A stretch of DNA of 64,000 nucleotides from Lysinibacillus xylanilyticus (GCF_001708185.1 NZ_MDDN01000005.1:124001-188000), one strand, 5' to 3'; shown: positions 52,075-60,823, counted from the stretch's first letter. The notes: generated from the letters alone by a model not told the origin. Program-made: numbers and translations.

Positions 52075-52464
52075 ATGAAAGTTGCAAGAAACCCGGAGGA
52101 CATTCATCTACCAGTTGCTCCTTATGTACATCAGATTGAGGTGACAGGACCACAGAGATGGTTAACATTATCTGGACAAATAGGAATGGAGAAAGACGGG
52201 ACTGTACCTGAAGAGCCATTAGCTCAAATGAAGTTAGCATTAGAAAATATCCGAAAGAATCTTGAAAGTGCAAATATGGAAATTCAAGATTTAACGAAGC
52301 TAGTCTTTTATTGCGTTGGGGAAATGAATGCAGATCAAAGAAAACAAATAATAAGTGATTTTCTTGGTGATCACCTTCCATGTACGACATTAATTTACGT
52401 AGTAGCACTCGCTGCCCCTACCCTAAAGGTTGAGATTGATGCCTGGGCATGTCAGGAAATTTAA
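52075..52464 (+). CDS. RidA/YjgF-family protein
   Basis: The 129-residue protein starts behind AAAGGA. It has the trimeric RidA fold: WLTLSGQIGMEKDGTVPEEPLAQMKLALENIRKNLESANMEIQDLTKLVFY and LPCTTLIYVVALAAPTLKVEIDAWA. The usual active-site Arg before the C-terminal strand (RxxVxV) is replaced by CTTLIYV, so enamine deaminase activity may be missing. It is monocistronic with a hairpin behind it. Confidence 0.83.
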   Translation: MKVARNPEDIHLPVAPYVHQIEVTGPQRWLTLSGQIGMEKDGTVPEEPLAQMKLALENIRKNLESANMEIQDLTKLVFYCVGEMNADQRKQIISDFLGDHLPCTTLIYVVALAAPTLKVEIDAWACQEI

Positions 52465-52532
52465 ACCTATAATATGTTGGTATGAACAAGAATGTGCGTC
52501 CAGCTCTGTATGTAAGTTAGTTAGTTATAAAA

Positions 52533-52558
52533 ACACCCCTTTAGAACCAAAGGGGTGT
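52533..52558. terminator. Terminator between RidA and permease genes
   Basis: ACACCCCTTT (52533-52542) pairs perfectly with AAAGGGGTGT (52549-52558). On the minus strand it is followed by TTTT. Confidence 0.75.
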
Positions 52559-52567
52559 ATGTCACAT

Positions 52568-53968
52568 TTATAGATTTTCATTTTTAGCGTTCATTTTAGC
52601 ATGTTTATATCCATAGGCAAAATAAATAACTAAACCTATTGCCAACCATAACAAAAAGCGTAGTATCGTAAATAATGGGAGACTAAAAATTAATACAAGA
52701 CATCCTCCAACACCTACAGTTGCTACAAGCCATAACGCTGGTACTTTGAATACACGTGGTTGATCTGGTCGTGTATAGCGAAGGACAACAACACTAACTG
52801 TTGTTAAAGCAAAAGCAGTTAAACCGCCGATATTAGCAAATTCCGCTAATTCTCCGATCGATAAAAATCCTGATAAGAGAATTCCTGTTCCAACCACAAT
52901 TAAAGTTGATAATACAGGTACTCCTGTTTTCTTATTTGTTTGTGCAATACGTTCTGGTAGAAGTCCATCACGGCTCATTGCAAACAGCACGCGTGTCGCA
53001 CTAGTTGTATTGGCAATCATCGTAGCAAGCAATCCAAAAATAACTGATACTGCAATGATAGCACCTCCCCATTGAATACCAACAGATTGTAGTGCATATA
53101 CAGTAGGATTTGGAACATCTAACTCAGGGGATGGTACAATACCTGTTAATACTAGTGCAACAAGTGCATAAATAAGCGTTAATACACTTAAACCACCAAT
53201 TAAAGCTTTTGGTATTGTTTTTTGCGGATTTTTTACTTCTTCCAGAACAGTTGTTACACCATCAAATCCAGTAAAAGCAAAGAACACTAATGCCGCTCCC
53301 GCCATTACACCTGACCAGCCAAACGGTGTAAATGGTGTCCAGTTTATAGGGTTAACGTGAAAAGCCCCAATAGCAAGGAATAAGATAATCGCGCCAACCT
53401 TTGCAGCTGTAAATAACATATTTGATCGGCCCACATTTTTAATTCCGCTTAGTGCAATCCAAGCCACAATAAGCCAACCAGCCACAGCAGGTAGATTCAC
53501 AATCCCACCATGAGCAATATCCTTTGTTAAAACTCCTGGCAAGTGAATTCCCACCGATTGTAAAAACGAATTGACGTATCCACTCCAACCAACTGCAACT
53601 GTACTAGAAATAACGATAAACTCTAATAGTAAGTCCCAACCGATTATCCAAGCAATAATTTCACCTAATGCAATATAAGAATAAGTATAAGCGCTCCCGG
53701 CGACAGGTACCATCGCTGCGAATTCGACATAAGCAAGTCCAACTGCAATTGTTACAAGACCCCCAATTAGGAAAGAAACAACGACACCAGGACCTGCATG
53801 TAAAGCAGCTGTAGTTCCTGGCAGTACAAAAATCCCCGCTCCAATTGTGGCTCCTAGTACATACAGCAATAATTGCAACGATCCCAGTTCACGTTTAAGT
53901 TTAAAGCGTTCAACTTCAGTTATTTTATTGGCTTGCTCGATTGACTTTGTTCGTAAAAAATTTGCCAT
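52568..53968 (-). CDS. APC-family amino acid permease
   Basis: The start at 53968 (MANFLRTKS) has GGAGTGG upstream. The 466-residue protein has about 12-13 helices; the first contains the substrate motif GATIGAGIFVLPG, and later come FFAFTGFDGVTTVLEEVKNPQKTIPKAL and NTTSATRVLFAMSRDGLLP. It is close to the cationic/neutral amino acid YfnA-type (CAT) permeases. The divergent IclR-type gene upstream may control it. A perfect palindrome lies 85 bp before the start. Confidence 0.88.
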   Translation of the reverse strand: MANFLRTKSIEQANKITEVERFKLKRELGSLQLLLYVLGATIGAGIFVLPGTTAALHAGPGVVVSFLIGGLVTIAVGLAYVEFAAMVPVAGSAYTYSYIALGEIIAWIIGWDLLLEFIVISSTVAVGWSGYVNSFLQSVGIHLPGVLTKDIAHGGIVNLPAVAGWLIVAWIALSGIKNVGRSNMLFTAAKVGAIILFLAIGAFHVNPINWTPFTPFGWSGVMAGAALVFFAFTGFDGVTTVLEEVKNPQKTIPKALIGGLSVLTLIYALVALVLTGIVPSPELDVPNPTVYALQSVGIQWGGAIIAVSVIFGLLATMIANTTSATRVLFAMSRDGLLPERIAQTNKKTGVPVLSTLIVVGTGILLSGFLSIGELAEFANIGGLTAFALTTVSVVVLRYTRPDQPRVFKVPALWLVATVGVGGCLVLIFSLPLFTILRFLLWLAIGLVIYFAYGYKHAKMNAKNENL

Positions 53969-54052
53969 AATAACCACTCCGTATTCAATAAAAATAGTAA
54001 ACATAATATTTATACATTTTTTAAAATAATTATTATATTATCTATCTTTTAG

Positions 54053-54085
54053 AATTGAGTCAATAATAAGATTATTGACTCAATT
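54053..54085. promoter_or_regulatory. Perfect 15-bp palindrome upstream of the permease
   Basis: AATTGAGTCAATAAT (54053-54067) is mirrored exactly by ATTATTGACTCAATT (54071-54085) with a 3-nt gap. It stands 85 bp before the permease start. It could be an operator, or a hairpin in the leader. Confidence 0.5.
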
Positions 54086-54143
54086 AATACCTTGCTTAAA
54101 ATGAAGCTATCCGACATATTATTTTATACAGAATTTACCTATC

Positions 54144-54236
54144 TCAGGTTATTAATTTACAGGGAAGCGCGACGATAGAAGATGCTTCAATTTCCATATG
54201 TGAGGGTTTCACAATATGAATAATGGGATTTCTTGC
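54144..54236 (-). pseudogene. Possible RidA-family remnant
   Basis: On the minus strand a short open stretch ends HIVKPSHMEIEASSIVALP, which resembles the C-terminal strand of RidA proteins (KP-M-VEIEA-A-LP). No start codon, ribosome site or upstream RidA sequence is visible. It would be a decayed gene end in the permease/IclR gap. The rest of the gap 53969-54374 shows only the palindrome and AT-rich sequence. Confidence 0.25.
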
Positions 54237-54374
54237 TTTAATTGTCTACTACTTTACAAATTTGAGTTTTGCTTATGCTAAAAAATAAATGATTGCCTTT
54301 ATAATATTAAAAATGTAACTATTAATAATTCACACGTACAGATTAAATTATTTTAGAAGTTAGGAGCGGGCAAA

Positions 54375-55127
54375 ATGGAGTCCTATGAAGTATCGACATT
54401 AAAAAAAGGCATTTTGATTTTGGATGTATTACGTCAAAAACATTCTCTTACATTAACTGAAATTATGGAAGAATTATCAATGAACAAGACATCCGTTTTT
54501 CGCATGCTTTATACACTAGAAAAAATGAACTATGTGATTAAATATCATAAGTATTATCAATTAAATCCGCATATTTTTAGGGATGAACATTTATTTTGGC
54601 ATAAAGATATCCAGTGGACATCTCTCGTAGCGCCCTATCAATTAGCCCGGCAAGAAGAAATAACGACTTATATTGGTATTTTGGAAGATTGTGAGATGGT
54701 GATAAAAAATGTGATCAGGGAGCCTTTTGAACAGCCTGCTTTTCACGCAATCGATACTCGAACACCCATGCATTCAAGCGCACTTGGAAAAGTAGTATTA
54801 GCTCATCTGTCACCTAAAAAACAACGTGAACTATTAAATAGTATTGAACTGAATACATTTACAGCAAAAACCTTCTATGATTATGGTCTTTTGATTCCTC
54901 ACTTACAGGTCATTAAAGCACAAGGATATGCTGTTGATCATGAAGAAACGAATCTAGGTAAATGTTGTATTGCCGTTCCGATTTATGTGAATGAAAAGGT
55001 CCTCGGTGCGATTGCTTTGCATGGTTCAACGGAACAAATTAAGAAAACTGCCATTCGTTCGTTTGTAAAAAAATTAGTGGAGGCAAGTCAGCAATTGACA
55101 GAAGAAATCCATTATCTTTTAGCATAA
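54375..55127 (+). CDS. IclR-family regulator
   Basis: The 250-residue protein has an N-terminal winged helix (TLKKGILILDVLRQKHSLTLTEIMEELSMNKTSVFRMLYTLEKMNYV) and the IclR effector domain with YIGILEDCEMVIKNVI, PMHSSALGKVVLAHLSPKKQREL and GYAVDHEETNLGKCCIAVPIY. IclR proteins sense small carbon compounds. It lies behind TAGGAG. The aldo/keto reductase 132 bp downstream is the nearest likely target; the divergent permease is another. Confidence 0.87.
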   Translation: MESYEVSTLKKGILILDVLRQKHSLTLTEIMEELSMNKTSVFRMLYTLEKMNYVIKYHKYYQLNPHIFRDEHLFWHKDIQWTSLVAPYQLARQEEITTYIGILEDCEMVIKNVIREPFEQPAFHAIDTRTPMHSSALGKVVLAHLSPKKQRELLNSIELNTFTAKTFYDYGLLIPHLQVIKAQGYAVDHEETNLGKCCIAVPIYVNEKVLGAIALHGSTEQIKKTAIRSFVKKLVEASQQLTEEIHYLLA

Positions 55128-55259
55128 TGTTAATTTCTTTGGAAAGTTCTATTTGCAATTAAAACGCATTTGTTTCTATATATGAAACTGCAGCTATGTA
55201 TGTTGGTAATTTAATTTTTTTACTCTATTCTGATTACAGAAAAGCGAGGAGGTAGGAAT

Positions 55260-56201
55260 ATGAAATTCCATACATTAAAAAAAACGAATATCAACATTTC
55301 AGAAATTGGTCTTGGGACGAATGCTGTAGGTGGACATAACTTATATGAAAACTTAAATGAACAAGATGGGAAGGAGCTAGTCTCAGCTGCACTTGATTTA
55401 GGGATAAATTTTTTTGATACAGCAGACATATATGGAACAGGGCGTTCAGAAGAGCTCGTCGGCGAAGTATTAAAGAAATATCCAAGGGAAGATTTCGTTT
55501 TAGCGACAAAGGGAGGTAGACATTGGTTTGAGGATGGTTCAGTAAAGACAAATAATCATCCGCAATATTTACGAAGTGCACTCGAAAATAGCTTGAACCG
55601 ACTACAGATGGATTATGTAGACCTTTACTATTTACATTTCCCGGATAATGAAACTCCTCTTGCTGAGGCGATTGGTGAATTATCACGCTTGAAAGAAGAA
55701 GGAAAAATCCGAGCAATAGGCATTTCAAACGTAACATTAGATCAGCTTATAGAAGCGAATGTGCATAATGATATTGCTGTCTTACAATCTCCATACAATA
55801 TGTTGAATCGATCAGCAGAACAAGATTTATTGCCATACTGTGTAAAAAAGGATATTTCATTTATTCCATATGGTCCACTTGCATATGGCCTACTCGGTGG
55901 AAAATATACAAAAGACTTTAAATTAGATACAGGAGACTGGCGAATTTCAGATCCTTTATTCCAAGATGAATTATTTGAGCGTACGTTAGTAAAAGTGGAT
56001 GCATTAAAGAAAATTGCTGAGGAAAAGGAAACCACATTACCAAATCTAGCACTTGCTTGGTTATTAGATCAAGATGGCGTTGATGCAGTTATCCCAGGCG
56101 GGAAACATAAAAAACAAGTAGCTACCAATGTAAAAGCAACCGATGTCCTTTTAACAAAAGGAGATTTACTGAATATAGAAGGAATTTTAATAAAAAAATA
56201 A
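55260..56201 (+). CDS. Aldo/keto reductase (YqkF/IolS type)
   Basis: The 313-residue (beta/alpha)8 enzyme shows ISEIGLGTNAVGGHN, FFDTADIYGTGRSEELVGE with Asp and Tyr, VLATKGGRHW with the Lys, YYLHFPDNETPLAEAIGEL with the His, and VDAVIPGGKHKKQVATN at the NADP site. It belongs to the AKR group near IolS/YqkF. AGGAGG lies seven bases upstream. A strong terminator follows. Substrate unknown. Confidence 0.87.
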   Translation: MKFHTLKKTNINISEIGLGTNAVGGHNLYENLNEQDGKELVSAALDLGINFFDTADIYGTGRSEELVGEVLKKYPREDFVLATKGGRHWFEDGSVKTNNHPQYLRSALENSLNRLQMDYVDLYYLHFPDNETPLAEAIGELSRLKEEGKIRAIGISNVTLDQLIEANVHNDIAVLQSPYNMLNRSAEQDLLPYCVKKDISFIPYGPLAYGLLGGKYTKDFKLDTGDWRISDPLFQDELFERTLVKVDALKKIAEEKETTLPNLALAWLLDQDGVDAVIPGGKHKKQVATNVKATDVLLTKGDLLNIEGILIKK

Positions 56202-56204
56202 AAC

Positions 56205-56248
56205 AAAAAATGCGAAAATGCTGTTATATCAACATTTTCGCATTTTTT
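56205..56248 (+). terminator. Intrinsic terminator
   Basis: AAAAAATGCGAAAATG (56205-56220) pairs perfectly with CATTTTCGCATTTTTT (56233-56248). Its end overlaps the last codon of the convergent flavin reductase gene. Confidence 0.9.
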
Positions 56249-56864
56249 ATTGAGGACGTTCTAGCGCAAATATGTCTCCAATTTTTGCGTAATTTGAGCC
56301 AGCCAGTCTGCTAACCGCTTTTAATTCCCTCGGGTCAATACGACCTTCATTATAAATGGTTTCATCTATATGAAATTGTACAACCTGACCAATGAACAAA
56401 TCACCTGTCTGTTCGTCACCATTCATCAAAGGAATCGTCTGTACTAAGCTGCATTCCATTCGAACCTTTGCCTCTTTAATACCTGGTACAGATATACACT
56501 GGCTATCGGTTAATGTAAATTGAGCTCTATCAATTTCACTTTCAGTTACAGGTAATGAAGCTGCCGTTTCATTCACCTGCTTAACGTTCCCCTCATCTAC
56601 AATATGCACAACAAATTGTTGCTGATGATGAATATGTCGAGCGGTATCTTTTAAGCGCTCCTGTGGTCTTTGAACCGCTAGAGAAATCATAGGTGGATTT
56701 GATGACACAATATTAAAGAAACTAAAAGGTGCGCCATTGATGACTCCTTGCTCTGACTTCGTCGTAACAAAGGCAATTGGTCTCGGAATAATACTGCCAA
56801 TTAATAATTTATAGTTTTCACGCTCAGTATTTTTCGTAGGATCAATCGAAATCAAACGACTCAT
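56247..56864 (-). CDS. Flavin reductase-like FMN-binding protein
   Basis: The 205-residue protein has the split-barrel flavoprotein signature IPRPIAFVTTKSEQGVINGAPFSFFNIVSSNPPMISLAVQRP, then FVVHIVDEGNVKQVNETA and AVSRLAGSNYAKIGDIF. It is of the flavoredoxin/FMN-oxidoreductase type that supplies reduced flavin or reduces small aromatics. It lies 5 bp behind the dioxygenase gene and is co-transcribed with it. Confidence 0.85.
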   Translation of the reverse strand: MSRLISIDPTKNTERENYKLLIGSIIPRPIAFVTTKSEQGVINGAPFSFFNIVSSNPPMISLAVQRPQERLKDTARHIHHQQQFVVHIVDEGNVKQVNETAASLPVTESEIDRAQFTLTDSQCISVPGIKEAKVRMECSLVQTIPLMNGDEQTGDLFIGQVVQFHIDETIYNEGRIDPRELKAVSRLAGSNYAKIGDIFALERPQ

Positions 56865-56869
56865 CCTCC

Positions 56870-57808
56870 TTAATCAAGCGCACGCACTTCGATTGGAATT
56901 AATGTTCTTTCTAATTGTTCACGATGCTGTTCATATTGAGCTGGTAACATTAATTGGCTACCCATTGTCTCAGGTGTTTCATCATGAGCAAATCCAGGTG
57001 GATCTGTCGCAATTTCAAATAAAATCTCACCAGGTTCACGGAAATATATCGCATTAAAATAATTACGATCTTTCACTTCAGTTACATGTTGTCCATGATT
57101 CATTACATACTCTTGCCATTCTAGGTGGTCCGCATGATCTTGGGCTCTCCAAGCAATATGATGAACTGTTCCGACTCCCATTTGACCACGCATACCAGGA
57201 ACAACTTTTAAATCTACTGTATTACCAATATCTGCGCTAGATTTGTAACGAGTATACTCACCTTCCGTTGCTACTTTTTCAAGTCCCATGACTTCAGTTA
57301 AAACTTTTGCTGTTTCTTCAGGATGACTTGAATAAAGTGTTACACCACCAAATCCTTTAATCGCAACCTCAGGAGTTACTTCACCAAATGTCCATTCATT
57401 CAATTCGCCTTCTGGACGTGCCACTAATTCAATATGAAGTCCGTGTGGATCATCAAATTGTATTACTTGTTCACCAAAGCGTTCTGCTTTTTGGAATGGA
57501 ATAGCGAATTTTGCAAGGCGATTAGTCCAATAAGATAGTGCTCCCTCTTGTACAACATAAGTAGTTACACCAACTTGACCATCACCAATGCGACCTTGAT
57601 AAGCATTCGCCCATGGGAAGAATGTAATAATTGTCCCCGGCTTACCACCTTTGTTACCGAAGTAAAGATGATATGTGCCTGGGTCATCGAAATTTACCGT
57701 CTGTTTAACTAAACGAAGGCCTAAAACACCAGCATAAAAATCAATATTTTCTTGTGGATGCCCTACAATGGCTGTGATATGGTGAATACCCGCAGTATGT
57801 TTTTTCAT
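56870..57808 (-). CDS. Ring-cleaving dioxygenase (MhqA/MhqO-like glyoxalase fold)
   Basis: The start at 57808 (MKKHTAGIHH) follows AAAGGG. Two VOC modules are seen: GIHHITAIVGHPQENIDFYAGVLGLRLVKQTVNFDDP and KGFGGVTLYSSHPEETAKVLTEVMGL, with metal ligands in HHIT, VHHIAWRAQD and FEIATDPPGF. The protein is close to the hydroquinone-type extradiol dioxygenases of the Mhq regulon. With the flavin reductase behind it and the FMN reductase in front it makes a quinone/aromatic detoxification set. Confidence 0.87.
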   Translation of the reverse strand: MKKHTAGIHHITAIVGHPQENIDFYAGVLGLRLVKQTVNFDDPGTYHLYFGNKGGKPGTIITFFPWANAYQGRIGDGQVGVTTYVVQEGALSYWTNRLAKFAIPFQKAERFGEQVIQFDDPHGLHIELVARPEGELNEWTFGEVTPEVAIKGFGGVTLYSSHPEETAKVLTEVMGLEKVATEGEYTRYKSSADIGNTVDLKVVPGMRGQMGVGTVHHIAWRAQDHADHLEWQEYVMNHGQHVTEVKDRNYFNAIYFREPGEILFEIATDPPGFAHDETPETMGSQLMLPAQYEQHREQLERTLIPIEVRALD

Positions 57809-57888
57809 GTTAACAGTCCCTTTCATGATAAATGTATTTCTCACCTATACTTTATCCAATACCGTTCTACCTCAATCTTTGAACAAAA

Positions 57889-58241
57889 ATCAATTATGCC
57901 TTGGCATAATTGCGTCTGGAATCGGCTTTGTGCTTAGGCCTGCGTGATGCAGGTCAGTTAGCCGTTATCGCATGGATACGATGAATTTAGGCTAACATCC
58001 TTTATTGAACTCCTTTCCGATTCCATGACATCCGCCGGAGGCTTTGGGCCAACGTGATGTTGGTCACTCAGTCGTCGCCACAGGACGTGGCGTTCTTAGA
58101 CTGAGTTCCTCTATTTCAGCGGGCGTTTGGACACCCGCTGAAAAACAGCTTTTATTCGCATTCATTTCACCACCTATAGAGGTGGGAGACTTCTGTACCT
58201 GTCGCTACGCTTTCGGTACAAAAGACTTTTGCTGAAAGAAG
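57889..58241. repeat. R2 element, long copy
   Basis: It starts with AATTATGCC/GGCATAATT (57892-57911). The stem GGAATCGG/CCGATTCC encloses an M2 module (CCTGC-GTGAT-GCAGG, then GTTAGCC/GGCTAAC at 57957-57963 and 57990-57996). After GACATCCGCCGGAGGC comes a second M2 (CCAAC-GTGAT-GTTGG; CTCAGTC/GACTGAG at 58067-58073 and 58099-58105, around GCCAC-AGGAC-GTGGC), a TTCAGCGGG/CCCGCTGAA hairpin, CCACCT/AGGTGG, and M1 (58195-58219). The right end GAAAGAAGTTA overlaps the stop codon of the reductase gene. Confidence 0.85.
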
Positions 58242-58835
58242 TTAACGAATTGTATATAAAGCTTTTGACCAAGGAATTAATTGGTCTAACATTTGGTTAA
58301 CAGAATCTGTTTGCACCTCTTTTGGTTTAAAATCAGTACCATTTTCAAAGTCTGTGAATAGTGACAATGCTGGATGTACACGGACATCTGCAATTAAAAG
58401 CTCGCCCATAATACCACGTAAATGTTCAGCTGCACGTGCACCACCTACAGAACCATACGATACAATACCTGCAGCTTTGTTATTCCATTCTACACGTAAA
58501 TAATCTAGTGCATTTTTTAGAGCACCTGTAATAGAGTGATTGTACTCTTGTACGATAAATACAAACCCATCTTGTTTTGCAATAATTTCTGACCAACCTT
58601 GAGCGCCTGAAGCATCTTGCTCTGGTTCACCTAGTAAAGGTAATTTGTAATCCGCAATATCAATAATTGTATAATTAGCATCTCCTCGTTGATCTGCGAT
58701 TTCTTTTACCCATTGTGCTACTTGTGGACTAACACGCCCTTCACGTGTTGATCCGATAATAATCCCGATATTTAATTCTGCCATTGTTTTTTCCTCCTCT
58801 TTTTTTGAACTGAAAAATTTATTTAAAAAACCCAT
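58242..58835 (-). CDS. NADPH-dependent FMN reductase (azo/quinone reductase)
   Basis: The flavodoxin-like protein shows the FMN-phosphate loop IIGSTREGRVSPQVAQWV, KLPLLGEPEQDA, FVFIVQEYNHSITGALKNALDYL and GIVSYGSVGGARAAEHLRGI, as in YhdA/ArsH-type reductases. Two starts look good: 58835 behind AAGGAGG, adding a 17-residue basic N-terminus, and 58784 behind GAGGAGG. The upstream MhqR-like box suggests induction by quinones. The R2 repeat overlaps the 3' end and separates it from the dioxygenase operon. Confidence 0.87.
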   Translation of the reverse strand: MGFLNKFFSSKKEEEKTMAELNIGIIIGSTREGRVSPQVAQWVKEIADQRGDANYTIIDIADYKLPLLGEPEQDASGAQGWSEIIAKQDGFVFIVQEYNHSITGALKNALDYLRVEWNNKAAGIVSYGSVGGARAAEHLRGIMGELLIADVRVHPALSLFTDFENGTDFKPKEVQTDSVNQMLDQLIPWSKALYTIR

Positions 58836-58901
58836 TATGATTACCTCCTTATGATGTGAAAAGTTAAACTTTCCACCCGGATTAAAAGGTTAAAATTCAT
58901 T

Positions 58902-58934
58902 TATCTCGAATTCAGTTATCTTGAATTCGAGATA
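58902..58934 (-). promoter_or_regulatory. MhqR-like operator
   Basis: TATCTTGAATTCGAGATA (58917-58934) is a near-perfect palindrome and agrees with the published MhqR box of B. subtilis as I recall it (tATCTcgaAtTCgAGATa). A second half, TATCTCGAATTC, lies at 58902-58913. It stands about 70 bp before the FMN reductase start. No MhqR gene is in the window. Confidence 0.78.
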
Positions 58935-59056
58935 ATAGTAACACGCTGGTTTAATTTACGTCAACAAGTTTGTTTAGTGTAAAAAAAAGCAAGGATGTTA
59001 TCTTAACAACATCTCTGTTTAACTATAAACAAAAGAATAAATTTAAATTAATATGG

Positions 59057-59171
59057 CTTATCACTATAAAATAGGGTGATTTTCGTTCCTGCTGAGCGCT
59101 TTCCTGAGGGCGTCGGGGCAACAGGATGTATTATTGCACGAATATTCCATCTCCAACTTTTGGTGAATAGC
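59057..59171. repeat. Decayed R1 copy
   Basis: GGCTTATCACTATAAAATAGGG and CAACTTTTGGTGAATAGC are worn R1 ends. Inside, TTTTCGTTCCTGCTGAGCGC, GAGGGCGTC and GGGGCAACAGGATGT (the first hairpin of M2) remain. The rest of the gap 58936-59422 is AT-rich with no gene seen. Confidence 0.65.
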
Positions 59172-59422
59172 TAAATATAGAAATGAACAAAGGTAAATTA
59201 TCATTCAAAAAAACACTTCCGCAAAAGTTCAAAGATTACTTTATCACAGGATGAATCGCTAAGCTGGAATCAAAATAGTACTATGCCATACTAAACTATC
59301 AAGAGAATCAGACAAATTAGAATGAGATATGTTTGATATTTTTCATCCAATGTAAACCTCACCATGGAGGAAACGAGATTTAGCAGAGTTGTTGTGATAC
59401 CAACATTTCTTCCTTCGACTCT

Positions 59423-59767
59423 CTATCCTTGTCCTAAATTCTCATAAACTTGCGATTTTAAATAGCTATATTGAGCATCATTGGTATCTTGAAAAGCCTC
59501 TTCTCTGCTTGAACAAAGGTCTTGATATTCGAGGTTGTACGAAAACTGCTCTTCTGTAAAATCTCTTCTTTCCCCTGCGAGCATATTATAGAAATGCCAG
59601 CCTTCATCAAGCCATGTTTTATAAATATCGCCTCCAAGAATATCATTTACAACTAATGCAGTAACTCCGCATTGTCCTCTTGCCGGATTATCTAGACTCC
59701 ATTTTGAACTTGATTGACTTGACCAGGATTTTTTTAAAGCTCTTAGCAAATCTTTTTCTGTGTACAT
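59423..59767 (-). CDS. yunG: YunG-family protein
   Basis: The 114-residue protein reads LLRALKKSWSSQSSSKWSLDNPARGQCGVTALVVNDILGGDI, WHFYNMLAGERRDFTEEQF and SSREEAFQDTNDAQYSYLKSQV, as in B. subtilis YunG. The Cys in GQCGVTA and the His in WHFYN are placed like a papain-type catalytic pair, which is suggestive only. It begins behind AAGGGTG. The gene lies 30 bp behind the GNAT gene. Confidence 0.83.
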   Translation of the reverse strand: MYTEKDLLRALKKSWSSQSSSKWSLDNPARGQCGVTALVVNDILGGDIYKTWLDEGWHFYNMLAGERRDFTEEQFSYNLEYQDLCSSREEAFQDTNDAQYSYLKSQVYENLGQG

Positions 59768-59797
59768 TCCACTACACCCTTTTCTAACCTAAAATTT

Positions 59798-60319
59798 TTA
59801 ATAGGGTACATCATCCATTTTTATAGGCGTTGTTCTACCTAACATCCAATCATCTTTAATTGCACCATATAAGATACTATCTGTCACCGTACCATCTGCA
59901 TTTTCCCAAGCATTTCTTAAATAACCTTCTTTCACAAAACCTGCTTTCGTAAAGCATTTTCTCATACCAATATTATCAACTCTCGTATAACCTTCAGTAC
60001 GAATCTTACCTCTTTCTCCAAACAAGTAATCTTGTAACCAGAGAAGTGTCTTTACCCCGTATCCTTTTCCTCTATAACGTGCATCTAAACGGATATCGAA
60101 TAATGGGATTGCATTTATGTCATGAATTATGATAATCCCAACCTTTTCTTCATTATCAATGATCCAATGCGTTTCGCGATCGTTTTGATAGTATCCTTCT
60201 GCATACGCTTTTCGAATAGATTCCTCTTTTAAAATTTGGTCAATATGATGAATCCACTTATTTTGAGTTAGTAATTCCACTAAATTTTCAATTTCGTCTA
60301 CTAATAGTAGATATTCCAT
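59798..60319 (-). CDS. GNAT acetyltransferase
   Basis: The 173-residue protein begins behind GGAGG. The N-terminal 60 residues are atypical; then follow THWIIDNEEKVGIIIIHDI, the acetyl-CoA loop YRGKGYGVKTLLWL and NIGMRKCFTKAGFVKEGYLRNAWENADGTVTDSILYGAI. It resembles RimJ/RimL-like enzymes. Substrate unknown. It may be co-transcribed with yunG. Confidence 0.8.
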   Translation of the reverse strand: MEYLLLVDEIENLVELLTQNKWIHHIDQILKEESIRKAYAEGYYQNDRETHWIIDNEEKVGIIIIHDINAIPLFDIRLDARYRGKGYGVKTLLWLQDYLFGERGKIRTEGYTRVDNIGMRKCFTKAGFVKEGYLRNAWENADGTVTDSILYGAIKDDWMLGRTTPIKMDDVPY

Positions 60320-60440
60320 TCATATAATCCTCCAATGAATAAAATTAGCGTTCTTGAACTTAAAATACCACATTTCCTTTATGCTGCATGATATATGCTT
60401 TGAAATTTTATGTCCTCCCAAAAGTATTCGTAACAAAAAC

Positions 60441-60465
60441 ATATACTTGAAAGAAGTATATACTT
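60441..60465 (+). promoter_or_regulatory. PadR-type operator
   Basis: ATATACTT (60441-60448), a 5-bp gap and AAGTATAT (60454-60461) form a perfect inverted repeat, and AAGTATATACTT (60454-60465) is itself palindromic. It lies 20 bp before the PadR gene and likely mediates autorepression. Confidence 0.75.
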
Positions 60466-60481
60466 TTGTTAAAGTCAATTT

Positions 60482-60823
60482 ATGGATAGAACAAGTTTAA
60501 TAAAAGGTCATTTAGAAATGTGCGTGTTGTCTATATTGTCGCAGAAAAAAAGTTATGGTTATGAAATTATGAAGGAGTTAGAAAAACACAACTTAAAACT
60601 GAAAGGAGTAGGCAGCATTTATCCCATTTTGACTAAGCTGAAGGATCATGAATGGGTTGATACTTACCGTGAAATGACGGACAACGGGAAGGTTAGAGTT
60701 TATTATGAAATCAATGAAAAAGGAGAAGTGTATCTTCAAAAAAAAATCAACGAGTGGTTGGAGCTACAACAAGATATAAAATCACTACTGCAAAGTGGTT
60801 TGAAAGGAGAACTTTTTGAATGA
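60482..60823 (+). CDS. PadR-family regulator
   Basis: The 113-residue protein is a typical PadR winged helix with C-terminal dimer helix: LIKGHLEMCVLSILSQKKSYGYEIMKELEKH, GSIYPILTKLKDHEWV and the wing TDNGKVRVYYEINEKGEVYLQ. The ribosome site is weak. It overlaps the next gene by 4 bp (ATGA). PadR/HAAS pairs usually regulate membrane stress or antimicrobial response operons. Confidence 0.88.
   Translation: MDRTSLIKGHLEMCVLSILSQKKSYGYEIMKELEKHNLKLKGVGSIYPILTKLKDHEWVDTYREMTDNGKVRVYYEINEKGEVYLQKKINEWLELQQDIKSLLQSGLKGELFE

Noticed and set aside
57957-57996. Integron attC site (GTTAGCC...GGCTAAC)
   Set aside because: The inverted ends face the wrong way for the attC R''/R' boxes, and no integrase or cassette structure is seen.
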